Positions 45,221 through 53,835 of a DNA stretch of 64,000 bases are shown one piece after another. How positions within the stretch are numbered: position 1 is the stretch's first letter; each line of letters starts with the position of its first letter. The DNA is from Pseudotabrizicola alkalilacus (lineage in GTDB: Bacteria; Pseudomonadota; Alphaproteobacteria; Rhodobacterales; Rhodobacteraceae). Position numbers and translations under genes: made by a program. The notes under the pieces are model-generated. The model had not been told where the DNA came from, did no database searches, and saw only the letters and a program-made list of their open reading frames with translations. The DNA lies in contig NZ_QWEY01000003.1 in assembly GCF_003443995.1 (NCBI RefSeq), forward strand, positions 248,001 to 312,000, read 5' to 3'.

Positions 45221-46482
45221 CACGACACCGCCTGCTGAAACAGGCCGCGACCGATGCCCCGGTCGCGGCGGTGCATCCGGGCCGCCCGGCGCGACAGCAT
45301 CTGAGTGGTCACCAATGTGGTGCCCGCCGCCGTCACCCGGAACCAGCGCGCGTCTTCAACCGGGTCTTCCCCCACCACCAGCCCTTCGGGCAGGGTCACC
45401 CCCGGCGCGATCAGCGCCCGTGTCAACCGGCAGCCCGGCGACAGCCGCGCGCCATCCATCAGCACCGACGCCTCCATCATGCCCCAGCTTGCCTGTCCCG
45501 TCCGGTTGCGCAGCGGCGCAAACAGCCGCAATCCGCCAACCGAGGTGGACATGCCAAACCGCGACAGCGCCGGGGTCATCTCGCCCAGATCGGGCGCGGG
45601 CAAGGCGCAGGGCGCATCGCCGGTCTCAAACTGCAGCCATGTCTCGCGCAGCGCATCCAGCGTGCCGACATCGCGCCAGAACACCGGATGACCGACCGCC
45701 TGTTCCCAGTTCCAGACATGCGCCTCACCGGCCCGGACCGCGCGCGGCAGGATATCATGGCCGAAATCATGGCTGCTGTTTTCTGATGCCGCATCCTCGG
45801 CCAGCATCTGCCGCAGCCAGCGCCAGTCACAGATATAAATCCCCATGCTGGCCAAGGCATGTTCCGGGTCATTCGGTAGGGTCGGCGGAATATCGGGCTT
45901 TTCCACAAAATCCGTCACCATCCCGGTGCCACTGGCGGTGATGACGCCAAAGCCGCGCGCCTCATACCGGTCCACCACCTTGGCGGCGAGCGTGACCTTG
46001 GCTTCCGAGGCGCGATGCGCCGCGATCAGGGGGCGATAATCCATTTCATAAACATGATCCGCCGACAGGATCAGCACCTCTCGCGGCCCGAGCGCATCAA
46101 TCTGCGCCGCATTTTTCCAGACCGCATCCGCCGTACCAAAATAGCCGGGCTGTGCCGCTGTCATATCGGCGCCATCCGCGCCACGCCGCAGGATCAGCCC
46201 CGCCGCCCCGATCCGCCCCGACCAGGCCGACTCCAGATGCGCCTCCAGCGTCTCGGGCCGGTACTGGCTGGCCACGATCACCCGGTTCAGACCCGACCGC
46301 ACGATGTTTTCCATGGTGAAATCCACGATCCGTCGCCGCCGCACAAACGGCAGCGCCGGTTTACAGGCCCGGTCGGTCAGCTCATACAGCCGCGACCCGC
46401 GCCCCCCGGCCAGCAGGATTGCAACAGGCGCGCCTTCGGTCGCCAGAACAGGCTCATTCACATCAGACACAAGATCGGCCAT
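45220..46482 (-). CDS. glgC: Glucose-1-phosphate adenylyltransferase
   Basis: 420 residues; makes ADP-glucose, the first step of glycogen synthesis. The nucleotide-binding start is AILLAGGRGSRLYELTDRAC followed by KPALPF, then FTMENIVRSGLNRVIVASQY, with ILSADHVYEMDY for metal and substrate. GFGVITAS..VTDFVEKP and the C-terminal beta-helix (MMEASVLMDGARLSPG) follow. The regulatory regions (GADGADMTAAQPGYFGTADA) look more diverged than in standard GlgC, so allosteric behaviour may differ. No glgA, glgB or glgP is adjacent; only glgX follows. Confidence 0.9.
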   Translation of the reverse strand: MADLVSDVNEPVLATEGAPVAILLAGGRGSRLYELTDRACKPALPFVRRRRIVDFTMENIVRSGLNRVIVASQYRPETLEAHLESAWSGRIGAAGLILRRGADGADMTAAQPGYFGTADAVWKNAAQIDALGPREVLILSADHVYEMDYRPLIAAHRASEAKVTLAAKVVDRYEARGFGVITASGTGMVTDFVEKPDIPPTLPNDPEHALASMGIYICDWRWLRQMLAEDAASENSSHDFGHDILPRAVRAGEAHVWNWEQAVGHPVFWRDVGTLDALRETWLQFETGDAPCALPAPDLGEMTPALSRFGMSTSVGGLRLFAPLRNRTGQASWGMMEASVLMDGARLSPGCRLTRALIAPGVTLPEGLVVGEDPVEDARWFRVTAAGTTLVTTQMLSRRAARMHRRDRGIGRGLFQQAVS

Positions 46483-46658
46483 TTTGCGGAACTCCGGGGC
46501 AGAAGAGTGGGAAAGGGGCACGAGCGCAGGCTGCGCGCATCGGTCCGTGCGGACATCTGCACCACAACGCTGCACCCCCCTGCAAGGTTGCATCAAATCT
46601 GCACCCGATCACAAATTTACCCGGCCCCACCGGCCATAAGCAAACTCAGGCGCGCGCC

Positions 46659-48437
46659 CTATAATGGCCAGAACAGCAGGATCGCAGGCACCCCCACCGC
46701 CGTCACGATCACCTCCAGCGGCAACCCCATCCGCCAATAGTCCGAAAACCGGTACGACCCCGGCCCCAGCACGATGGTATTGTTCTGATGCCCGATCGGC
46801 GTCAGAAACGCGCAGGATGCCGCAATCGCCACCGCCATCAGGTAAGAATCCGGGTTGGTCCCCGTCGCCTCGGCCAGCCGGATGCCCACCGGCACCGCCA
46901 GAATGGCGGTCGCATTGTTGTTCAGCACATCCGAGATGAACATCGTCGATACCATCAGAACCGTCAGTCCGACCCAAGGCGGTAGCCCCGCCGTCGCTGT
47001 CGCCAGCGCCTCGGCCACCAGACCCGAGGCCCCGGTGGTGTCCATCGCCACCCCCAACGGGATCAGCGAGGCCAGCAGCACGATCACCGGCCAGTCGATA
47101 TGCTCGTACAGCTCCTCCACCCCCAGCACCCGCGCCAGCACATAGCCGATCACCACCGCGCCCAAAGCCACCGGCATCGTGACCAGCCCCAGACTGACCG
47201 CCGCAATCGCAAGCGCAAACATCACCACCGCTGCCACCGCGCGCCGCTCCATCGTGACCGACTCGCGCCGGCTCAGCGGCAGCAGATGCAGCGCATCGGC
47301 AATCGCATCGGCCTGCGTCTCGGGGATCAGCACCAGCAGGATATCCCCCGCCAGAATCCGCGTGTCGCGCAGATTGTCGTGCAGGGTCCGGTCCCGCCGC
47401 AAAATCCCCAGCAGCACCGAGTCATGATCGACCGCGAGCCGCGCCTGCCGCGCCGTGCGCCCGACGATGCGCGAGGTATTGGTGACCACGAACTCTGCCA
47501 TCACCTCGCCCGCCAGCGAGATCCGGGGCGCATCCGCCGCCAGCCCGTCGGGATAGGACAGCTTCAGTTCCACCCGCACCTCTTCCAGCAGGGTCGGCGA
47601 CGCCTCGATCAGCAGAATATCCCCGACCTCCAGCACAATACCGCCGGGTGCGCCATACACCCGCCGCCCCCGCCGCTTCACCGCGATCAGGCTTGCCCCC
47701 AGCTTTTCGCAGGCGGCAATCAACTCTGCCTTGGTCTGGCCGATGCTGTCCGACTCGTCCGGCACCACCAGCTCGGCCACATAATCGCGCATCCGCGCTT
47801 CGGCATCCTCGGCCACCGGGCCGTCTTCACGCTGCGGCACCAGCCGCCAGCCGACAAAGGCCACAAACAGCAGCCCCGCAACCGCCACGATCCCGCCCGC
47901 ATAGGCAAAGTCGAAAAACCCGAACGGCTCCCCCAGCGCCTCGCGCCGGAAGCTCGACACGATCAGGTTGGGCGGCGTCCCGATCAACGTCAGCATCCCG
48001 CCCAGAATGGTGGCAAAGGCCAGCGCCATCAGCGTCAGCCCGGCCCCGCGCCCCGCTTTGCGCGCCGTCGCCACATCCACCGGCATCAGCAGCGCCAGCG
48101 CGGTGACATTGTTCATCACCGCAGACAACAGCGCCCCCACCACGCCCAGCCGCAGCACATGCAAGGAAACCGGCAGATCCGGGTTCGCCAACACCCGCGC
48201 CAGCGCATTGATCGCCCCGGTGCGGATCAAACCGGCAGACACGACCAACACCAGTGCCACCGTGATCACCGCCGGATGCGCAAAGCCCGAAAACGTCTCC
48301 TCCACCGGCACCAGCCCCAGCAGCGTGCCGACGATCACCCCGCCAAAGGCCACAATATCGTGCCGCAACTTCCCCCAGATCATCAGCCCGACGATTCCCG
48401 CGAACAGCGCAAACAGCAAAATCTGGGGTTGGGTCAA
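46659..48437 (-). CDS. SLC13-family permease with two TrkA-C domains
   Basis: 592 residues. The architecture is an N-terminal transport half (about 1-180, with NNVTALALLMPVDVATARKA), a cytoplasmic pair of TrkA-C/RCK-C domains (about 200-375), and a C-terminal transport half with DVLNNNATAILAVPVGIRL and LTPIGHQNNTIVLGPG. These are divalent-anion/Na+ symporter features; sulfate, phosphate or dicarboxylates are likely substrates. No ATG fits. TTG at 48437 follows GGAGTTTCCAAA and starts the first membrane helix. It is divergent from the zinc exporter. Confidence 0.85.
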   Translation of the reverse strand: MTQPQILLFALFAGIVGLMIWGKLRHDIVAFGGVIVGTLLGLVPVEETFSGFAHPAVITVALVLVVSAGLIRTGAINALARVLANPDLPVSLHVLRLGVVGALLSAVMNNVTALALLMPVDVATARKAGRGAGLTLMALAFATILGGMLTLIGTPPNLIVSSFRREALGEPFGFFDFAYAGGIVAVAGLLFVAFVGWRLVPQREDGPVAEDAEARMRDYVAELVVPDESDSIGQTKAELIAACEKLGASLIAVKRRGRRVYGAPGGIVLEVGDILLIEASPTLLEEVRVELKLSYPDGLAADAPRISLAGEVMAEFVVTNTSRIVGRTARQARLAVDHDSVLLGILRRDRTLHDNLRDTRILAGDILLVLIPETQADAIADALHLLPLSRRESVTMERRAVAAVVMFALAIAAVSLGLVTMPVALGAVVIGYVLARVLGVEELYEHIDWPVIVLLASLIPLGVAMDTTGASGLVAEALATATAGLPPWVGLTVLMVSTMFISDVLNNNATAILAVPVGIRLAEATGTNPDSYLMAVAIAASCAFLTPIGHQNNTIVLGPGSYRFSDYWRMGLPLEVIVTAVGVPAILLFWPL

Positions 48438-48671
48438 TTTGGAAACTCCAATCAGGTACAGATCAACGTAGTGGGTGAGTGGCAGTTCCGGCAACACCAC
48501 CATCACCTTGCGAATAAACTGACCTTTCAGACATACAGCCCGTCGCTTTGGCAAAGACCAGCCCAAATGCCCCAGCCAAGCCGCGCAGCGCACGACAAGG
48601 GCGGCCCCGCAGCTGCCCGACAAAAGCTGCCACGTGTTCCACATTTTCGTGCCGCACCCCGCCTCAGATGG

Positions 48672-48700
48672 TTGACCTTAATACATGAACATGTATTGAT
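48672..48700 (+). promoter_or_regulatory. Promoter and ArsR/SmtB-type operator of the zinc exporter operon
   Basis: AATACATG-AA-CATGTATT (48680-48697) is a perfect 18-bp inverted repeat, with ATGAACATGTATTGATAT resembling SmtB/ZiaR operators. TTGACC (48672-48677) is a good -35 box, and the operator fills the spacer up to an AT-rich -10 (about 48694-48700). The regulator encoded at the end of the operon would bind here and release in zinc. Confidence 0.7.
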
Positions 48701-48724
48701 ATGTTTACTTACAGAGGAAAGCCC

Positions 48725-49702
48725 ATGTCACACGCACACCACGACCACGATCATTCCCACAGCCCGACTGTCACCAACGCCAATGAGCGCAAGGTTCTGC
48801 TGTCGTTTGTCCTGATCTTTGGGTTCATGCTGGTCGAAGTGGTGGGCGGCCTCCTGTCCGGCTCGCTCGCGCTTCTGGCCGATGCAGGCCATATGCTGAC
48901 CGATGCCGCGGCCCTTGCGCTCGCCTATGCCGCGTTTCGCTTCGGTCGCCGCGCTGCCGACAGCAAACGCACCTTTGGCTATCTGCGGTTCGAGGTGATT
49001 GCCGGCTTCGTGAATGCCCTCACCCTGTTCGCCATCGTCGCATGGATCTTTTACGAGGCTGTCGAGCGGTTCCGCCAGCCGGGCGAGATTCTGGCCGGCC
49101 CGATGTTGCTGGTCGCCACCGCAGGGTTGCTGGTCAACCTGCTCGTGCTCTGGATCATGACACGCGGCGAGACGGAGCACGTGAACATCAAGGGCGCGAT
49201 CCTGCATGTGATGGGCGACCTGCTCGGCTCTGTCGGCGCAATCGCCGCCGCGATCATCATCTCCCTCACCGGATGGACCCCGATCGACCCGATCCTGTCT
49301 GTCGTCGTCGCTGTGCTGATCCTGCGCAGCGCGTGGAAGCTGCTGGCAACATCCATCCACATCCTGCTCGAAGGCGCACCCGCCGATGCAGACCCGGAGG
49401 AGATCGTAACAAAGCTGCTCACATCGGTGCCGGATCTTGCCGCAGTTCACCATATCCATGTCTGGCAGATCACCTCGGGCCGCACGATGGCAACACTGAA
49501 CGTGCGCCCCGCAGATGATATCCACGCAAAAGCGGTGTCGCGCAGGGTCGAAACGCTTCTGAAGTCAGAATTTGGTATCGAACATGTGACCGTTGCGATT
49601 GATTGGAACGACGAAATCAACCAAGAGTGCAGCTTGCAGCCCGCGCGGCATGACCATCACGGGCATGATCATGGGCACCATCACAAAGGGCACGCACATT
49701 GA
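48725..49702 (+). CDS. Cation diffusion facilitator (zinc exporter, CzcD/ZitB-like)
   Basis: 325 residues, six transmembrane helices. The metal sites of the CDF family are visible: LLADAGHMLTDAAALALAYA with H56 and D60, and LHVMGDLLGSVGAIAAAII with the second His/Asp pair. His-rich ends (SHAHHDHDHSHS at the start, HDHHGHDHGHHHKGHAH at the end) and a cytoplasmic ferredoxin-like domain (VHHIHVWQITSG) support Zn/Co/Cd efflux. AGAGGAAAGCCC precedes the ATG. The stop overlaps the sensor gene by 4 bp. Confidence 0.93.
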   Translation: MSHAHHDHDHSHSPTVTNANERKVLLSFVLIFGFMLVEVVGGLLSGSLALLADAGHMLTDAAALALAYAAFRFGRRAADSKRTFGYLRFEVIAGFVNALTLFAIVAWIFYEAVERFRQPGEILAGPMLLVATAGLLVNLLVLWIMTRGETEHVNIKGAILHVMGDLLGSVGAIAAAIIISLTGWTPIDPILSVVVAVLILRSAWKLLATSIHILLEGAPADADPEEIVTKLLTSVPDLAAVHHIHVWQITSGRTMATLNVRPADDIHAKAVSRRVETLLKSEFGIEHVTVAIDWNDEINQECSLQPARHDHHGHDHGHHHKGHAH

Positions 49703-50010
49703 CGGCCACCGTCCCGGCACTGACACCCGATCAACTGTCGCTGGTCGCCGAAGCCTTCAAGCTTCTGGGCGACCCGACGCGATTGCGGATTGTGATGCAC
49801 TGTCTGGACGGCCCGAAATCTGTCGGCGACATTGCCCAGAACCTGGACCTGTCGCAAACGCTGGTCAGCCATCATTTGCGCCTGCTGCGCAGCGCGCGGT
49901 TGCTGCGGGCCGAACGGCAATCGCGCCACATCTTCTATCATATTTCCGACCACCACATCAGTCACATGATTCTGGATCTCGCCGAACATGTGATCGAGGA
50001 AAACGACTGA
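49699..50010 (+). CDS. ArsR/SmtB-family metal-sensing repressor (zinc type)
   Basis: 103 residues, winged helix. The recognition helix is DLSQTLVSHHLRLLRSARLL. The C-terminal helix has the full alpha-5 zinc site D84-x-H86-x10-H97-x2-E100 (SDHHISHMILDLAEHVIEEN), in the same positions as in CzrA-type sensors, with Glu as the last ligand. The alpha-3 ELCVCDL cysteine motif of arsenic or cadmium sensors is absent. TTG overlaps the exporter stop (TTGA), so it is translated with the exporter and probably autoregulated through the palindrome at 48680. Confidence 0.92.
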   Translation: MTATVPALTPDQLSLVAEAFKLLGDPTRLRIVMHCLDGPKSVGDIAQNLDLSQTLVSHHLRLLRSARLLRAERQSRHIFYHISDHHISHMILDLAEHVIEEND

Positions 50011-50118
50011 CACCTGTTTGCCAACGCCGCCACACCTTAAAAATGCGTTAATCCCGCACAGTCAACCCACTGATAAAAAACACTTCTTCACTTTGTAACA
50101 CAGGGGGAACCCACCCCA

Positions 50119-50388
50119 TCACACCCCCATCCGTGCCGCCCGTCCGCCCTTCCGGCGCGGCGGTTCCGGCCGGACCAGCGCCTCGGTCAGCACCCGGCTC
50201 ATCGGATGCTCCGGTGCGGCCAGCGCGTATTCAGCCAGCACCGCCCGCAGTGCCTCGTCGACCTCCACCCCCGGCTGCAGGCTCAGCGCCCAGTCGATAA
50301 AGATCGAGCGGCATTCCGGCCCGCTGATCCCGTCGATCCGGTAGCTCTCCCGCACCAGACCCTTGGGGTCCGCCTCATCCATCCGCAT
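50119..50388 (-). CDS. Conserved small protein after glnE, unknown function
   Basis: 89 residues, soluble. The core SYRIDGISGPECRSIFIDWA followed by LSLQPGVEVDEALRAVLAEY is helical and similar to short Rhodobacterales proteins I have seen unannotated. The C-terminus is basic (EPPRRKGGRAARMGV). ATG at 50388 follows GGGGAGGCGTGTG, 16 bp after the glnE stop, so it is in the glnE operon. A role in nitrogen control would be a guess. Confidence 0.6.
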   Translation of the reverse strand: MRMDEADPKGLVRESYRIDGISGPECRSIFIDWALSLQPGVEVDEALRAVLAEYALAAPEHPMSRVLTEALVRPEPPRRKGGRAARMGV

Positions 50389-50404
50389 CACACGCCTCCC
50401 CAAT

Positions 50405-53173
50405 CTACCCCTCCATCAGCCCCGAGATCACCCGGTCCGCAAGCGCCGTCACCGTCTCCAGCCGCGCTGTCAACGCCTCGGCACTGGTCTCGCCGGTCTC
50501 GCGCAGCAGGAACGCCCGCCCGCCGATCCCCAGATCCTCCATCACCAGCGGCCCCTCGGTCAAAAGACGGGTGCCGCATTGCAGCCGCCAGAGCAACCTG
50601 TAGGCATCCAGCAGCGCCGTCTGATCCGGTTGCGACACCCCAGCCGCCGCCCCCGCCCCGATCTGCCGCTCCACCCCGCGCGCCGGACTGCCGCCGAGCA
50701 GCGCCAGCATCTGCGCGCACAGCTCCACATCCATCAGGCGGCCCGCGCCATTCTTGGCCTCCCAGCTGCCCTTGGCAGGCTTGGCCGCCTGCAACCGCTC
50801 GCGCATGGCGGCAACATCGGCCCGCACCGTATCGCCCTTGCCCTTGCGCGCCAGCAGGTCGCGGCGGAATGCCTCCACCTCTGCCGCCAGCTCCGGCTCC
50901 CCCGCCAGCACCCGCGCGCGGGTCAGCGCCAGATGCTCCCAGGTCCAGGCCTCATCTTCCTGATAGCCGGTGAAGCTCTGCCAGCCGGTCGCCACCGGCC
51001 CCTGCCGCCCCGAGGGGCGCAGCCGCATATCCACCTCATAGAGCCGCCCCTCCGGCATCTGTGCGGTCAGCGCCGTCACCATGCCTTGCGTCAGGCGGGC
51101 ATAATAGGGCCGCGTGGCAAGCGGTTTCGGCCCGGTGGAGTCCTCCACCCCCGCCGCATCATAGATCATGATCAGGTCCAGATCCGACCCGGCATTGAGC
51201 CGCTGCGCCCCCATCGACCCCATGCCGATCAGCACCGCCCCCCGCCCCGGCATCGGCCCGTGCTTGCGGGCAAACTCGGCCGTCACCACCGGCCAGAGCG
51301 CGCCCACCACCGCATCAGCCAGATCGGCATAGGCCTTGCCCGCCTCGAACGCGTCTTTGAGGCCACGCAGATGGTGCACCCCGACCCGAAAGTGCCACTC
51401 CTTCATCCAGCGCCGGGCCGTATCGAGCTTCTTTTCGTAATCCGCCACCTCGCCCAGCACCCGCGCCAGATCGGCGCGCAGCGCCGCCGTCCCCGGCCAG
51501 GCGGTCCAGAAACTGCCGCCGATCACCGCATCCAGCACGCCCGCGTTGCGCGACAGATGCCGCGCCAGTGACGGCGAGGTGCCGGCAATATCGATGATCA
51601 GCTCGATCAGCGTCGGATTGGAATCAAACAGCGAAAAGATCTGCACGCCCGCTGGCAGACCAGCCAGAAACCCATCCAGAGCGCGCAGCGCCTCGTCCGG
51701 GTTGGCCGCGCGGTGCAACTGCTTCAGAAGTTGGGGCCGCAGCCGCCGGAAAATCGCCTGCGCCCGCTCCGAGCGCAGCGCCGGGTAGTGAATCCAGCCC
51801 GACACGATCTTGCCCGCCGCCTCTGACAACTCCGGCCCGGTCTCGGCCTCACCGGGGGCAAAGAACGCATCGGTCAGCGTATCGACGCGCGCAATCCGCT
51901 CCAGCAGGCCGGCGCGGAAAGCGGCGTCGTCTTCGCCGCAAAACGCCGCAATCCGCGCCACCCCCTCTGCCGTCACCGGCATGTCATGGGTCTGGGCGTC
52001 ACCCACCATTTGCAGGCGGTGCTCCAGCTCACGGTGCGCGCGGTAAAGCGTGGCCAGCTCCGCCGCCACATCCGGCGGCACCCAGCCCTTTTCCGCCAGC
52101 ACCGCAAGCCCGCCCACCGTGGTCCGGTCTCGCAGATCGGGGTCGCGCCCGCCCGCGATCAGCTGCCTTGTCTGGGTGAAAAACTCGATCTCGCGGATGC
52201 CGCCCTGCCCCAGCTTCATGTTGTGGCCCTCGACCGTGACCCGGCCGTTCAGCCCGCGATGCTCGCGGATGCGCAGCCGCATGTCATGCGCGTCCTGAAT
52301 GGCGGCAAAATCCAGATGCTTGCGCCAGACAAAGGGGGTCAGGGTTTTCAGAAACCGCTCCCCCGCCGCCAGATCGCCGCCACAGGGCCGCGCCTTGATA
52401 TAGGCCGCCCGCTCCCAGGTCCGGCCGACGCTTTCATAATAGCTCTCCGCCGCCGCCATCGACAGGCAAACCGGCGTGACGCTTGCATCGGGGCGCAGCC
52501 GCAGATCGGTGCGGAACACGTAGCCCTCGCCGGTCAGATCCGACAACAGCGCCGTCATCTTGCGGGTGACGCGGATAAACGTCGCCCGCGCCTCCTGCTC
52601 CACCCCCGGATAGCGGCTCTCGTCAAACAGGCAGATCAGGTCGATGTCGGAGGAATAGTTCAGCTCCCCCGCGCCCATCTTGCCCATGGCAAGGCTGACC
52701 ATGCCCGCCGCCGTCTCGGCATCCTCCGCCGTCGCGCCGGGGATCTTGCCGCGCCGGATCTCCTCGGCCACCAGCCGCACCATCGCCAGATGCACCGCCC
52801 GGTCCGCCAGCCCGGTCAGAGCCGCCGTCACCGCTTCCAGCGGCCAGACCCCGCCCAAATCACACAGAGCCGTCAGCAGCGCAATCCGGCGCTTGGCCTG
52901 ACGCAGGCCCGCGCCCAGCCCGTCCAAAGCCAAAGCCTCGATCCGGGCAAATTCCGCGTCCAGCGCCGCCTCCGGCCCCTGCCCAAGCGCGTGGCGCAAC
53001 CAGTCCGCCTCCCGCGTCATCAAGCTCTTGAGATAGGGGCTGCATCCAGCCGCGCCGGCCATCAGTCCGGCCACCTCCGGCCCCAGATCGGCAAACGCGA
53101 CCCGCACCTCATCGCCGGAGCTGCGGTCATAGGGATGCGGAGAGCGGGTCAGCCGTGCTGAGAAATCGGTCAT
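50405..53173 (-). CDS. glnE: Bifunctional glutamine synthetase adenylyltransferase/deadenylase
   Basis: 922 residues; adds and removes AMP on glutamine synthetase in response to PII, two nucleotidyltransferase halves in tandem. The N-terminal deadenylase site reads SLAMGKMGAGELNYSSDIDL, and the C-terminal adenylylase site reads VLIGMGSMGAQRLNAGSDLD followed by LIMIYD; both keep the GS..DxD pattern. FVWRKHLDFAAIQDAHDMRL and the GlnE linker helices are present. ATG at 53173 is chosen from adjacent ATGs; a further upstream ATG (53224) has no family match. Confidence 0.93.
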   Translation of the reverse strand: MTDFSARLTRSPHPYDRSSGDEVRVAFADLGPEVAGLMAGAAGCSPYLKSLMTREADWLRHALGQGPEAALDAEFARIEALALDGLGAGLRQAKRRIALLTALCDLGGVWPLEAVTAALTGLADRAVHLAMVRLVAEEIRRGKIPGATAEDAETAAGMVSLAMGKMGAGELNYSSDIDLICLFDESRYPGVEQEARATFIRVTRKMTALLSDLTGEGYVFRTDLRLRPDASVTPVCLSMAAAESYYESVGRTWERAAYIKARPCGGDLAAGERFLKTLTPFVWRKHLDFAAIQDAHDMRLRIREHRGLNGRVTVEGHNMKLGQGGIREIEFFTQTRQLIAGGRDPDLRDRTTVGGLAVLAEKGWVPPDVAAELATLYRAHRELEHRLQMVGDAQTHDMPVTAEGVARIAAFCGEDDAAFRAGLLERIARVDTLTDAFFAPGEAETGPELSEAAGKIVSGWIHYPALRSERAQAIFRRLRPQLLKQLHRAANPDEALRALDGFLAGLPAGVQIFSLFDSNPTLIELIIDIAGTSPSLARHLSRNAGVLDAVIGGSFWTAWPGTAALRADLARVLGEVADYEKKLDTARRWMKEWHFRVGVHHLRGLKDAFEAGKAYADLADAVVGALWPVVTAEFARKHGPMPGRGAVLIGMGSMGAQRLNAGSDLDLIMIYDAAGVEDSTGPKPLATRPYYARLTQGMVTALTAQMPEGRLYEVDMRLRPSGRQGPVATGWQSFTGYQEDEAWTWEHLALTRARVLAGEPELAAEVEAFRRDLLARKGKGDTVRADVAAMRERLQAAKPAKGSWEAKNGAGRLMDVELCAQMLALLGGSPARGVERQIGAGAAAGVSQPDQTALLDAYRLLWRLQCGTRLLTEGPLVMEDLGIGGRAFLLRETGETSAEALTARLETVTALADRVISGLMEG

Positions 53174-53276
53174 CATGTCCGCAGCTTTGACCAAGGATGC
53201 GGGCAGGGTCAATTCCTGACGCACATCACAGGTGCCAACCGTTGAGGAGGGCGCTGCCCCCGCCTGCGGCCCGCCC

Positions 53277-53341
53277 GGAGTATTTTCACCAAGATGAAAT
53301 CCGCGCCCCAGAATTGCTGCTTGCCAAATACTCCCGCGCGG
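53277..53341. repeat. Two 3-prime tail elements in opposite orientation
   Basis: 53277-53298 reads GGAGTATTTTCACCAAGATG then AA, the inverse of the eda tail. 53311-53341 carries GAATTGCTGCTTGCCAAATA then CTCCCGCGCGG in the forward sense and matches the copy at 61991-62016. The arms GGAGTATTT..CAAG and CTTG..AAATACTCC can pair into one large hairpin. They occupy the gap between the IscA-type gene and glnE; the rest of 53174-53448 shows no gene. Confidence 0.7.
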
Positions 53342-53411
53342 AGCGCAGTACGGAGCCGGTTGGCCGCAGGCCAGAGGCGACTAAAAAAACAATGCGGCGC
53401 AGCCGCTCTAT

Positions 53412-53453
53412 TTTCTTAAAGGCAAGCTCAGGTTTCTTAAAGGCAAGCTCAGG
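53412..53453. repeat. Tandem 21-bp duplication at the 3-prime end of the IscA-type gene
   Basis: TTTCTTAAAGGCAAGCTCAG plus G occurs twice, at 53412-53432 and 53433-53453, with no mismatch. The right copy includes the stop codon of the gene. A recent slippage event or a duplicated tail sequence. Confidence 0.9.
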
Positions 53454-53808
53454 CAGAAGGCGCGTCCTTGAACTTGATCGACTCGCCGCAGCCGCAGGCT
53501 TCGGCCACGTTCGGGTTGCGGAATTTGAACCCGGCCTGCAGCAGATCGACCTCATAATCGATCTCGGTGCCGATCAGGAACATCTGCGCCATCGGCGCGA
53601 TCATCACCCGCGCGCCGTCCTGTTCCACCACCTCGTCCAGCGGGTTGACCTCGGACACATAGTCCATGGTGTACTCCATCCCCGCGCAGCCGCCTTTCTT
53701 GACGCCGATGCGCAGGCCCTTGCGGTCCTCTTTCGCCATCAGGCGCGAAATCTGCTTTGCCGCCAGCGGGGTCAGGGTGACGGCGGCTTTGCCGGGGATG
53801 CCAAACAT
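53449..53808 (-). CDS. IscA/SufA/ErpA-type iron-sulfur assembly protein
   Basis: 119 residues; A-type carrier that receives and passes Fe-S clusters. The three conserved cysteines are C41 (KKGGCAGMEYTMDY), C105 and C107 (VAEACGCGESIKF). It starts with ITLTPLAAKQI-like sequence as in SufA/HesB. It is not in a suf operon here; sufT lies nearby at 55341 with two unrelated genes between. Which A-type subfamily it belongs to (SufA, IscA or ErpA) cannot be told by eye. Confidence 0.92.
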   Translation of the reverse strand: MFGIPGKAAVTLTPLAAKQISRLMAKEDRKGLRIGVKKGGCAGMEYTMDYVSEVNPLDEVVEQDGARVMIAPMAQMFLIGTEIDYEVDLLQAGFKFRNPNVAEACGCGESIKFKDAPSA

Positions 53809-53835
53809 GTGGTGCTCCTTTGGTCTCTTCCCAAT

